Source: Shewanella sp. Arc9-LZ
GTDB lineage: Bacteria > Pseudomonadota > Gammaproteobacteria > Enterobacterales > Shewanellaceae
Direction of reading: 5' to 3'
Assembly: GCF_010092445.1 (NCBI RefSeq)
Contig: NZ_CP048031.1
Location: 558,001 to 622,000, forward strand
DNA length: 64,000 nucleotides
Shown here: positions 42,114 to 50,769 of the stretch, one piece after another
Layout: every line of letters starts with the position of its first letter
Numbering within the stretch: the stretch's first letter is position 1
The notes under the pieces: generated by a model
What the model was told of the DNA's origin: nothing
The model's database searches: none
The model's input: the letters and a program-made list of their open reading frames with translations, nothing else
Translations under genes and position numbers: made by a program

Positions 42114-43640
42114 ATGTTATTGACCAATTTCCTTCATTTATTTTTAGAGTCTGCCCCTTGGTTGTTATTGGGCTTAGTGCTGGCAGGTTTGTTAAAAGTA
42201 TTTGTGCCGATGGCATGGATGCAAAAGCAACTCGGCGGTCATGGAATGAAAACGGTGGTGAAGGCGGCATTATTAGGTGCGCCTTTACCTTTGTGTTCGT
42301 GTGGCGTTATTCCGGCAGCAGTAGGTTTGCGTCGAGCTGGCGCCTCAAAAGCCGCGACAACCTCTTTTTTAGTGTCTACCCCAGAAACTGGCGTTGACTC
42401 AATTACCGTATCCTATGTTTTACTCGGGCCTTTTATGGCGATTGTGCGCCCGATTGCGGCGATTACCAGTGCGATAGTGGCGGGTTTATTAGTGGGCCGA
42501 GATGACGATGATGGTATTCCTGCGTCAGCATCTACTAAAGTAAAAACAGCCACTGATTCATCAGCGAGTGCCAAGCCGGTATCATGCTGCGCAGCTAAAT
42601 CAACTGCTAGCTCAGACGCCAGCTCTGAAGCGACATCAACATGTAAAACAACTGCTGGTACAATGCAAAATGCTAGCGTAAAAATGACTGCGATTAAGTC
42701 GGAACCCGTTAAGCATGAGTCTGTATTAAGCCCGATGACGCCAGCGCGTACATTTTCAGCTAATACTACAGAAGCAAAGCAGAGTTGTTGTGGCAGTAAA
42801 ACTGCAGATAAACCAATTGAATCTACATCCTCAGCGTGTTGCAGTACTACATTAAAAGACGATGTAAAAGACGATGTAAAAGATGAGACAAAAGCTAAAA
42901 CGGTTGCATCAAGCTGTTGCAGTAGCAAACCTGAGGTGCAAGCTGAAGTGGCAGCAACAAGCAGTTGTTGCGCCTCGAAATCGCTAAGCCAGGTACCAAG
43001 TGAAAGTAGTGATGAAGCCAGTTGCTGCGCATCGACTCAAGATATGGCAACAGAGTTGAAACACAACAGTGTATTTAGCCGTGTGTTATCGGGTTTGCAT
43101 TACGCAGCCACAGATTTAGTCAAAGACACCACCTTGTGGTTATTAGTCGGGTTATTTTTTGCCGCCATCGTGCAGACTTATGTGCCGGCTGACTTTTTGG
43201 TTAAGTGGGGTGATGGCATTCTGGCGATGTTAGTGATGGTCCTCGTGTCGATCCCAATGTATATCTGTGCCACCGCTTCAACCCCCATTGCTGCAGGATT
43301 GCTATTAGCTGGAGTATCACCAGGTGCTGTACTAGTCTTTATGATGGCAGGCCCTGCGACCAACATTGCAACTTTAGGTGTGGTAACTAAAGAGCTAGGT
43401 AAGCGTGCATTATATGGCTATCTAGGTGGTGTTATCGGTGTGGCGTTAGTATTTGGTGTATTGGTCAATTATCTAGTTGATACCTTTGGTTTTGAAGTGA
43501 TGCCGCAGATTGGTGAAGAGCATGCCTTATTACCTCAAGGTGTAGTGGCGGTTTCTGGTATCGTGCTAGCGGTGTTAATGGCCAAAGTATTGTGGGACAT
43601 GATCCCAAAAGGCAATAAAGAGAAAGGTTGTTGCTCGTAA
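42114..43640 (+). CDS. DUF318/ArsP-like permease with repeated Cys-Cys loop
   Basis: The 508-residue membrane protein has two membrane halves of the PF03773 permease type. The first (1-128) contains PLPLCSCGVIPAAVGLRRAG; the second (about 335-498) contains SIPMYICATASTP and GPATNIATLG. Between them is a polar loop of some 200 residues, rich in Ser, Thr, Ala and Lys, with Cys-Cys pairs at 158, 225, 242, 268, 285 and 304; a seventh pair ends the protein (GCCS). The family loop is normally far shorter. The gene is coupled to a ZntR-like sensor, so a metal or metalloid exporter is likely (inference). Confidence 0.85.
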   Translation: MLLTNFLHLFLESAPWLLLGLVLAGLLKVFVPMAWMQKQLGGHGMKTVVKAALLGAPLPLCSCGVIPAAVGLRRAGASKAATTSFLVSTPETGVDSITVSYVLLGPFMAIVRPIAAITSAIVAGLLVGRDDDDGIPASASTKVKTATDSSASAKPVSCCAAKSTASSDASSEATSTCKTTAGTMQNASVKMTAIKSEPVKHESVLSPMTPARTFSANTTEAKQSCCGSKTADKPIESTSSACCSTTLKDDVKDDVKDETKAKTVASSCCSSKPEVQAEVAATSSCCASKSLSQVPSESSDEASCCASTQDMATELKHNSVFSRVLSGLHYAATDLVKDTTLWLLVGLFFAAIVQTYVPADFLVKWGDGILAMLVMVLVSIPMYICATASTPIAAGLLLAGVSPGAVLVFMMAGPATNIATLGVVTKELGKRALYGYLGGVIGVALVFGVLVNYLVDTFGFEVMPQIGEEHALLPQGVVAVSGIVLAVLMAKVLWDMIPKGNKEKGCCS

Positions 43641-43655
43641 TAAGTGAAACCAAAT

Positions 43656-43711
43656 GTTAACCATAGCGAGTTAACTAAAGCGTGTTAGCTAAAGCTTGTT
43701 AACCATCGCGA
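43656..43711. repeat. four tandem 14-bp repeats after the permease gene
   Basis: Four 14-bp units of the type GTTAACCATAGCGA run end to end from 43656 to 43711, 15 bp after the permease stop and before its terminator. Confidence 0.85.
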
Positions 43712-43722
43712 ATTAAGCACAT

Positions 43723-43755
43723 AAAAAGCCAGTGATAAATATCACTGGCTTTTTA
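43723..43755. terminator. bidirectional terminator
   Basis: AAAAAGCCAGTGAT-AAAT-ATCACTGGCTTTTT has a 14-bp perfect stem and serves the permease and the convergent nuclease gene. Confidence 0.93.
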
Positions 43756-43836
43756 TTAGGCTAAAACATTATTAATTCACAATATAGTGTCAGTCGAAAC
43801 GAGTACTGGTAAGCAATAACGCTAGTCAGAAAAGTG

Positions 43837-44643
43837 CTAGTTAAAAATAGCGTTGAGTTTTTCAGCCAATCTAATGCCAGCTTGCTGCAATCGCTGCTCG
43901 ATAATGGGTTTATGGGTAAATACATAGTTAAAACGTAAATCGTCTTCACCTTGATAATTCTGTTCGAGCTGGTAAGCCCTTTGCCTTAATGCTTTCGACT
44001 CATCAGCCCATTGATAATAGCTTTGACCACTCCACATTTTGCGTTGTTGTTCGCTAATACGCGTTAAAAAATCACTGTACTCTGTAAAGCTTAACTGCTG
44101 CTGTTCAATTAGTTTGCTGTCCCACACAGTATGCAAATTTGTGTGCTCACCAAACCACTTGAGTTTAATTGTATTTCCACCTTTATCATGGCTGTGACCC
44201 ACATGTAGTGGTTGATGAATGTCGCCGACAAAATGTACGTAAAATGCCAATGCTTGCCATTTCTCTTGTTGGCTGGCTTTAGGGTTTACTAATATTTTTT
44301 CAAATCGTTGCAAACTTTCGATGATATCGCCATCAGCATTGCGCTTAACCGTTTTCCACGACTCATCGTCTTCAATTGAAATGTAATGCCATGGCGCAGC
44401 GCGATCCCAAGTGTTGTCGGAGCGGATTTCATCTGCCCAAGTTGACATTTGCGCTAGGCTTTCGCCACCTGTCAGTTGGTTTATTTTCTGTTGAGCTGTC
44501 GGGGATAAATTGGCTTGAGCGATTTGGCCTACAATTCTGTGGCCTAATTGACCAAATGCTTTGGCAGGTAGGCTGAACGTTAAGGTGAACAATACACTGC
44601 CCACTAGCAATAACATGTTATTCAGTAAAACAGACGATTTCAT
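43837..44643 (-). CDS. exported S1/P1-type nuclease
   Basis: A secreted zinc nuclease that degrades single-stranded nucleic acids and 3'-nucleotides. The 268-residue precursor has a signal peptide ending LPAKA. The mature end FGQLGH places His6 as in P1, but residue 1 is Phe where P1 has Trp. Other trinuclear zinc ligands are visible in STWADEI, PWHYI, YVHFVGDIHQPLH and LHTVWD. Monocistronic. It could serve in phosphate or nucleotide scavenging. Confidence 0.9.
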   Translation of the reverse strand: MKSSVLLNNMLLLVGSVLFTLTFSLPAKAFGQLGHRIVGQIAQANLSPTAQQKINQLTGGESLAQMSTWADEIRSDNTWDRAAPWHYISIEDDESWKTVKRNADGDIIESLQRFEKILVNPKASQQEKWQALAFYVHFVGDIHQPLHVGHSHDKGGNTIKLKWFGEHTNLHTVWDSKLIEQQQLSFTEYSDFLTRISEQQRKMWSGQSYYQWADESKALRQRAYQLEQNYQGEDDLRFNYVFTHKPIIEQRLQQAGIRLAEKLNAIFN

Positions 44644-44929
44644 AAAACTTCCAATTCATTGTTGTTAAGGCAATAACAGCGTCTTTAATGTGCCAGCGTA
44701 TGAAATTATTGTTACGTGACACAGACTTGAGTCGCGACTATATAGCAACAATATGACATTTATGTGTTACTCCAAAGTTGTTTTGCGGTTAATTTTTTCG
44801 TTTAAAAATGACATTAAAATGCAACATATCGTCCTTAGACTTCGCCCTGAAGTTTTTGCTCTATTGATTTACTAAGCCCGATAAACGGGTAACTAAACAT
44901 TAAAATATAAAAATATTCAGGGGTTTGAA

Positions 44930-47900
44930 ATGTTGCTTAATCATAAAATCAGTCGTCTCGCGCTCGCGACATGTTTTGCTATGGGAATTGCTTTACCTGC
45001 AATAGCGGCAGATACCGCATCTGATATTCGTGGTCAGATTATAGGTCCTGCTGGTAATGCTGTTACTGATGCAAAAATTACTATTATCCATCAGCCTACC
45101 GGTACCGTTACCGAAGTTCCTGTTTCTGCTAATGGGCAATTTACTGCCCGCGGTTTACGTGTCGGTGGTCCTTACATTATTAAAGTCGATTCTGATGTGT
45201 TTGCTGACACAGTTGAAGACAATGTCTACTTAGGATTAGGCGAAACATTCCGTTTTAACCGCACACTAGAAGCCACTTCTACGATGGAGCGTGTTGGTGT
45301 CGTTGGCAGTGCAAGCTTTCATCGCAGCGCCGGCGGTAACAGTGACTTTGGTGAGCAAGATATCGCTAACGCACCCGGTATTAGCCGTGATTTAAAAGAT
45401 GTGTTGCGCCAAAACCCAATGGCTGTTGTGGGTACCGACGGTATTTCAATGAGCGTGGCGGGCATGAACCCACGTTTTAACACTTTTGTGGTAGACGGTA
45501 TTTCTCAAAACGATGATTTTGGACTTAATTCAAATGGCTACCCAACTCAGCGTTCACCTATTTCTATCGATGCAGTGGAGAGTGTAGCGCTTAACGTATC
45601 GCCTTACTCTGCTCGTAGTGGTGGTTTTACCGGCGCACAAATTAATGCAGTAACTAAGTCGGGCACCAATGATTTATCCGGGACTGTTTTTTGGGAAACC
45701 ACCAACGACAGCATGGCGGGTGATGGTAAAGACCAGGACTCTGGTGACACCTTAACCCAAGATTTTGAAGAGACCACATTCGGCGGCACGGTTGGTTTTC
45801 CTCTGATTAAAGACACTTTGTTTTTCTTTGGCTCATATGAAAACTTTGATGCACCAACGTCGGCAGAGTGGGGGCCAAAGGGCGCTGGTTTTGCCAATGA
45901 GTCAGATGTGACCTCAGAAGATCTAATTCGAATAGAACAAATTGCTCAGTCTATATATGGTCTTGATAGCATTGGCGGTTACACCACCTCACCACAAGAA
46001 AAAGATGAAAAAATCTTAGCTAAAGTGGATTGGAATATTAACGACCAACACCGTGCCAGTTTTACTTATCAATCGACCATAGGTAATGTAACCAACAACA
46101 TGTCATCAGGTGATTCGTTATTAAAATTATCAAGCACTTGGTATGACAAAGAAGAAACTTTAGAAACCTACGCGGCCAACTTATACAGCGATTGGACTGA
46201 CGATTTTAGTACTGAAATCAAAATCGCTTACAAAGATACCACCACTAAATCGAAAACCATTGATGATTTAGGCATAGGTATGGTGTCGGTACAAACCTTC
46301 GAAAAGTCAGGTGACAAAGTCATTTTTGGCACTGACAGTTCTCGCCAAGCAAATGAATTAAATAACCAAAATCTTGAGCTACGTTTTGTGGGTGATTATT
46401 ACCTAGGCGACCACGATATTGGCTTTGGTGCTCAGTACAATAGCGTTGAAATATTCAACTTATTTGCTCAAGATGTGTTGGGCAATTGGGAGTTTGATTC
46501 TATTGATAACTTAGCGGCAGGCGCCGTCGATAGTTTCCGTTATCAAAATGCGGCTTCGGGTAATCCAAATGATGTGAGTGCCAGTTTTAACATGGACACC
46601 TTGGCATTATTTGTTGAAGACTCATGGGATATTACGGCCGATTTAGAGCTCACGTTCGGTATGCGTTATGAAACCATTAGCATGTCAGATACTCCAGCCA
46701 TTAATGAAAACTTTGTTAATCGATATGGGTTTGCTAACAACGAAACCTTAGATGGCCAAGATATTTGGTTACCTCGTGTAGGGCTTAAATACTTATTAAG
46801 TGATGATGTGACCTTATACGGTGGTGTAGGCCGTTACAGTGGTGGCTCACCATCTGTTTGGATTTCAAATAGCTTTTCAAATGATGGCAACAGCTTATTA
46901 AGCTATAACGAAGGTTGGAACCCAGTATGGGGCACTCCAGATTTTGGCAATGTTCCAGCAGATGCTCAAGCGGGTTTAGTGGGTGGCGACGGTAATGTTA
47001 ATGCCATCGACCCTAACTTTGAGTTACCTTCAGACTGGCGTGCAAGTATTGGTTTTGACAGTACGTGGGATTTAGGTGCCTTAGGTGATAATTGGTTTGT
47101 GGGTGGTGAGTTTTTATACATTCAAAAAGAAAACGACTTAGCATGGGTTGATTTAGCCCGTCGCCAAGTGAAAACCGATGCCACTGGCCGTGTGGTTTAT
47201 GAAACCTGGGACCCATTAGCTAATAATGGTGCTGGTGGTAATACCGAGCGTTATGACCTCATGTTAACCAATGCTGAAGATGATGGCTCCAGTAAGACGT
47301 TAAGTTTGTCGATTGCCAAAGAGTGGGATATGGGCCTTAGCATGCGTGCAGGTTATGCTTATAACTCAGTTGAAGAAGGCAACCAAGGCTCGTCGTCTAC
47401 TGCAACGTCTAACTATCAATATACCCCAGTACAATATGATCGTAATGGCACCACTATGGGCACTGGCTATTATGAAACACCGCATCGCTTCACCTTTAGC
47501 TTGGGTTATGACGTAGAGTTTGTTGCAGGCTACAACTCTAGCTTTAACTTATTCTACGAAGCGCGTGAAGGTAACCCATTAACGTGGACACTAGGTTCAT
47601 ATCGTGATGGCAATTTAGGTGACCAAAGCAAGTTTGCTGGCGCATCATATTATCTACCTTACATTCCAACAGGTGCTGATGATGCTAATGTTGAGTATGC
47701 TGGTGGATTAACTTATGAGGAGTTTAAAGCGGCAATTGATGAAATAGGTTTAGGCCAATATGCCGGTGGTATAGCACCAAAAGGCACCGACAACCAACCA
47801 TGGATACATCAGCTAGACTTCCGCTTTACGCAAGAATTACCAGGGTTTACTGACGAGCATAAAGGTATTTTATACTTCGATATCAAAAACGTACTTAACC

Positions 47901-48103
47901 TAGTTAATGAAGATTGGGGCGTGGTTGAATACCAAAGCTTTAACAGCGCTAAGTTGGTTGATCATGACTACAATGCGGCGACGGGAGTTTATACTTATTC
48001 TGTTCCATTTGGCCAAGATGGTATTGAGACTAACAATTACGATACTTATGACATCAACAAATCAGCTTGGCAGCTTAAAGTGGGCGTGAAGTACAAGTTC
48101 TAA
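44930..48103 (+). CDS. Oar-like TonB-dependent outer-membrane receptor
   Basis: The 1057-residue protein has a signal peptide ending AIAAD, a carboxypeptidase-regulatory-like beta domain (SDIRGQIIGPAGNAVTDAKI, about 28-115), a plug domain with FNTFVVDGISQNDDF and a large beta-barrel ending in YKF, with terminal Phe. AGGGG precedes the ATG. These receptors import large or complex ligands, or act in adhesion; the substrate is not predictable. The 286-bp upstream region is AT-rich with no recognised operator. Confidence 0.9.
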   Translation: MLLNHKISRLALATCFAMGIALPAIAADTASDIRGQIIGPAGNAVTDAKITIIHQPTGTVTEVPVSANGQFTARGLRVGGPYIIKVDSDVFADTVEDNVYLGLGETFRFNRTLEATSTMERVGVVGSASFHRSAGGNSDFGEQDIANAPGISRDLKDVLRQNPMAVVGTDGISMSVAGMNPRFNTFVVDGISQNDDFGLNSNGYPTQRSPISIDAVESVALNVSPYSARSGGFTGAQINAVTKSGTNDLSGTVFWETTNDSMAGDGKDQDSGDTLTQDFEETTFGGTVGFPLIKDTLFFFGSYENFDAPTSAEWGPKGAGFANESDVTSEDLIRIEQIAQSIYGLDSIGGYTTSPQEKDEKILAKVDWNINDQHRASFTYQSTIGNVTNNMSSGDSLLKLSSTWYDKEETLETYAANLYSDWTDDFSTEIKIAYKDTTTKSKTIDDLGIGMVSVQTFEKSGDKVIFGTDSSRQANELNNQNLELRFVGDYYLGDHDIGFGAQYNSVEIFNLFAQDVLGNWEFDSIDNLAAGAVDSFRYQNAASGNPNDVSASFNMDTLALFVEDSWDITADLELTFGMRYETISMSDTPAINENFVNRYGFANNETLDGQDIWLPRVGLKYLLSDDVTLYGGVGRYSGGSPSVWISNSFSNDGNSLLSYNEGWNPVWGTPDFGNVPADAQAGLVGGDGNVNAIDPNFELPSDWRASIGFDSTWDLGALGDNWFVGGEFLYIQKENDLAWVDLARRQVKTDATGRVVYETWDPLANNGAGGNTERYDLMLTNAEDDGSSKTLSLSIAKEWDMGLSMRAGYAYNSVEEGNQGSSSTATSNYQYTPVQYDRNGTTMGTGYYETPHRFTFSLGYDVEFVAGYNSSFNLFYEAREGNPLTWTLGSYRDGNLGDQSKFAGASYYLPYIPTGADDANVEYAGGLTYEEFKAAIDEIGLGQYAGGIAPKGTDNQPWIHQLDFRFTQELPGFTDEHKGILYFDIKNVLNLVNEDWGVVEYQSFNSAKLVDHDYNAATGVYTYSVPFGQDGIETNNYDTYDINKSAWQLKVGVKYKF

Positions 48104-48162
48104 TACTTTGTTAAGTAGAGTGCTGGTGCTGTATCTAGAGTGCTAATCAATAGGTTCCAAAC

Positions 48163-48195
48163 AAAAATACCGAGCAATTAGCTCGGTATTTTTAT
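48163..48195. terminator. bidirectional terminator after the TonB receptor
   Basis: AAAATACCGAGC-AATTA-GCTCGGTATTTT has a 12-bp stem with flanking A- and T-runs. Confidence 0.9.
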
Positions 48196-48245
48196 GTGCT
48201 CAATATGGTTACATCAAGCTATTTATTCGCTAAACGACGTATAAA

Positions 48246-48368
48246 TTATTTGATTTTACTGGCAAAATTTTCAGGTGAATTTTTCGACTGCTTAACCGCA
48301 CGTTTCTCTTTTAAAGATAATGCCGGCTTTTTCTTCGCTTCTTTTGAATTATTACGTTCTTTGCTCAT
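48246..48368 (-). CDS. small lysine-rich protein, 40 residues
   Basis: A short gene with a clear AGGAGTC ribosome site seven bases before its ATG encodes MSKERNNSKEAKKKPALSLK and twenty more residues ending FASKIK. It is strongly basic (about 13 Lys and Arg of 40) and hydrophilic, without a membrane segment. A stop is followed by the shared terminator at 48163-48195. The charge suggests contact with nucleic acid or ribosomes (inference). The remaining 48369-48638 shows nothing. Confidence 0.7.
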   Translation of the reverse strand: MSKERNNSKEAKKKPALSLKEKRAVKQSKNSPENFASKIK

Positions 48369-48638
48369 TTGTATGACTCCTAGCACGCATAATGCGTAAC
48401 TAATAAATGGTAATTTTTGTTGTTAGTATCGAAGGTGCTAATGAATCAGCCACTTAGTACTTACTTAGCCTTTGAACAATTTACTGAACCAAACTTATCA
48501 TTGATATTGCGAATTAATGATGTGCGAGAACTTACCTCTATGATCTAAATTAATCACCTTATTAAGTTGATACTAGCACCTAGTCAGTTAAAAATATCTA
48601 TTTATTCTATAGATTATTTTGTGCTTAAAAACTCATCT

Positions 48639-49577
48639 TTAATTATGATTGCTTTGTTGGACAAAATCGGGGATCTCAAGTACACCTTCGCCCCAATGCT
48701 CAAACAAGGCGGCGTATAAAAACTCTACAAACACTCGGTATTTACGGGGTAAATATACGCGCTGTGGAAAACTCAGGGTGACCTTGGTTTGCATCATTGG
48801 AAAGTCTTCTAATATCGGTATCAGTTGCTTACTGTCGATGGCTTCTTGTGCAATAAAAACCGGTACCGCAGTAATGCCTAGACCTTCAATAGCAGCCTCT
48901 CGGGCAAAGGTGACATTATTGACTTTTAGCTGTGCAGGGGGATCGAGATCAAGCCATTGGCTGCCATCAAAAATACGCCAGCCACCATCAATGTGGGCCG
49001 ACTGTAACTTAATTGCGGTGTGGAACATTAAATCTTGCGGTATTTGTGGTGTGCCATGACGCTTAAGGTAATTTGGACTTGCCATTAACAACCGGCTAGC
49101 GGTGACTAACGAGTAGCTTTGCAGCTTAGGATCACGTTGTTCGGTAATTTGAAATAGAAAATCGACCCCTTCTTCAATCACATCAATTTTACGGTTAGTC
49201 AGTTCTGCATCGATGGTGATATTAGGGTAAGCCGCCAGAAACCGCGCAAGAATACGACCTAAAAATAATTGTCCTAGCTCGATAGGGCAAATCACTTTTA
49301 AATTGCCTTTGATGTCTTGCTGGCTCGCACTGAGAAGATCTTCGGCATTTTGTAAATCTTGTAGAATTTTACTAATGCGATGGTAATAACTTGAACCCGC
49401 TTCAGTCAGTTTCAATGACCTTGTGGTGCGAAACAGTAATTGCACACCGGCATCGGCTTCTAGATCTGCGATTTTACGACTCACAGTGGCTTTGGTTATT
49501 CCCAGTGCTCTGGCTGCACCGGTAAAACTACCTTGTTCTACGACTTGCGAGAATATTTGAACGCGATTGAGATCCAT
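48639..49577 (-). CDS. LysR-family regulator of the adjacent efflux pump
   Basis: The 312 residues start MDLNRVQIFSQVVEQGSFTG; the helix-turn-helix is AARALGITKATVSRKIADLE. The C-terminal effector domain follows the common CrgA-like pattern (GNLKVICPIELGQLFLGRIL). It is divergent from the emrA/emrB-type genes across 96 bp and is probably their regulator. Confidence 0.92.
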   Translation of the reverse strand: MDLNRVQIFSQVVEQGSFTGAARALGITKATVSRKIADLEADAGVQLLFRTTRSLKLTEAGSSYYHRISKILQDLQNAEDLLSASQQDIKGNLKVICPIELGQLFLGRILARFLAAYPNITIDAELTNRKIDVIEEGVDFLFQITEQRDPKLQSYSLVTASRLLMASPNYLKRHGTPQIPQDLMFHTAIKLQSAHIDGGWRIFDGSQWLDLDPPAQLKVNNVTFAREAAIEGLGITAVPVFIAQEAIDSKQLIPILEDFPMMQTKVTLSFPQRVYLPRKYRVFVEFLYAALFEHWGEGVLEIPDFVQQSNHN

Positions 49578-49580
49578 ATT

Positions 49581-49596
49581 GTTACACCTGTGAAAC
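49581..49596. promoter_or_regulatory. candidate LysR operator
   Basis: GTTACACCTGTGAAAC is an interrupted palindrome in the divergent region, directly upstream of the LysR start. It is a plausible autoregulatory site. No experimental support. Confidence 0.3.
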
Positions 49597-49673
49597 AGTG
49601 GGTTGAATTTTTACTATCTAATAAATTTAAGGAAACAGTAGTAAACTAGAGCAGAATAAATTAGGAGTCAAAT

Positions 49674-50768
49674 ATGTCTATCAATAAGCGGTTAGTGTTA
49701 GTGCCAGGTATTATCGTTGTGTTAGTTGTTGCAGGCGTTTATTGGTGGTCACAAGTTCGATATATCGAGTCAACGGACAATGCTTATGTTGAGGCTGATA
49801 TTTCCAATATCAGTGTAAAAGTTCCCGGCTATATTGTGCAATCTGCTGTGGTTGATAATCAACACGTCAACAAAGGTGAACTGCTGGCTCAATTGGAAGA
49901 CAGCCAATTTGTTGCCAAGCTAGCTCAAAGCAAAGCTGTGTTAGCGAGTACCCAAGCAAACTTGCAAACTCTAGCGGCAAAGGTTGATTTACAACAGGCA
50001 TTAATTAATCAAGCGAAGGCTACCGTTGTGGCTTCACAGTCAGAGCAGTTAATTGCGCAACAACAATTGAAGCGTTCACAGAAATTAAAAATCAGTAATT
50101 ACAGTTCACAAAATGATGTTGACCAACTTCAGGCAGGTTTCGATTCAGCATCGGCTCATGTCGATGAGGCGCAAGCTGCATTAGTGGCTAAACAGCGTGA
50201 ATTGTCGGTATTTAATGCGCAATTATTACAAGTACAAGCGGATGTCGATCAGGCAATGGCCAGTGTCGAGTTGGCTAATATTCAATTGGTGGATACACGT
50301 GTTACTGCACCTTTTGCAGGGATTATAGGTAAGCGTGGTGCAATGGTGGGCCAGTATGTTCAACCAGGGCAAGCATTGTTTAGCTTAGTGCCAGATGCAC
50401 AAGTGTGGATTACGGCTAACTTTAAAGAAACTCAAATTGAGCACATGCAAGCCGGACAAGCCGTTAAGGTGAGTTTAGATGCTTATCCTGATGATGTGTT
50501 TAGCGGATTTATCGACAGTTTAGCACCTGCATCGGGTTCTAAATTTAGCTTGTTACCCGCAGAGAATGCGACCGGTAACTTTACCAAAATTGTTCAACGT
50601 ATTCCGGTGCGTATTCGTCTTGAACGTGATCAACCCTCATCTGCTATTGGGCGTATTTTACCAGGATTAAGCGCTGTGGTTGAAGTCGATACTGAGTCTG
50701 CAACCCAATCTCACGAACTCGCTAAGGCAACAGCTGGTCAAGCAATGTCTGTGACTGCAGGGCATTAA
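49674..50768 (+). CDS. HlyD/EmrA-family efflux membrane-fusion protein
   Basis: The periplasmic adaptor links the inner-membrane pump to a TolC-like channel. The 364 residues have one N-terminal membrane segment, a biotinyl-lipoyl half (DNAYVEADISNISVKVPGYI), a long coiled coil (about 95-200) and the second lipoyl half (VTAPFAGIIGKRGAMVGQYV), followed by a beta-barrel with ITANFKETQIEHMQAGQ. AGGAGT is the ribosome site. It precedes the MFS gene by one base. No TolC gene is adjacent. Confidence 0.9.
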   Translation: MSINKRLVLVPGIIVVLVVAGVYWWSQVRYIESTDNAYVEADISNISVKVPGYIVQSAVVDNQHVNKGELLAQLEDSQFVAKLAQSKAVLASTQANLQTLAAKVDLQQALINQAKATVVASQSEQLIAQQQLKRSQKLKISNYSSQNDVDQLQAGFDSASAHVDEAQAALVAKQRELSVFNAQLLQVQADVDQAMASVELANIQLVDTRVTAPFAGIIGKRGAMVGQYVQPGQALFSLVPDAQVWITANFKETQIEHMQAGQAVKVSLDAYPDDVFSGFIDSLAPASGSKFSLLPAENATGNFTKIVQRIPVRIRLERDQPSSAIGRILPGLSAVVEVDTESATQSHELAKATAGQAMSVTAGH

Positions 50769-50769
50769 T

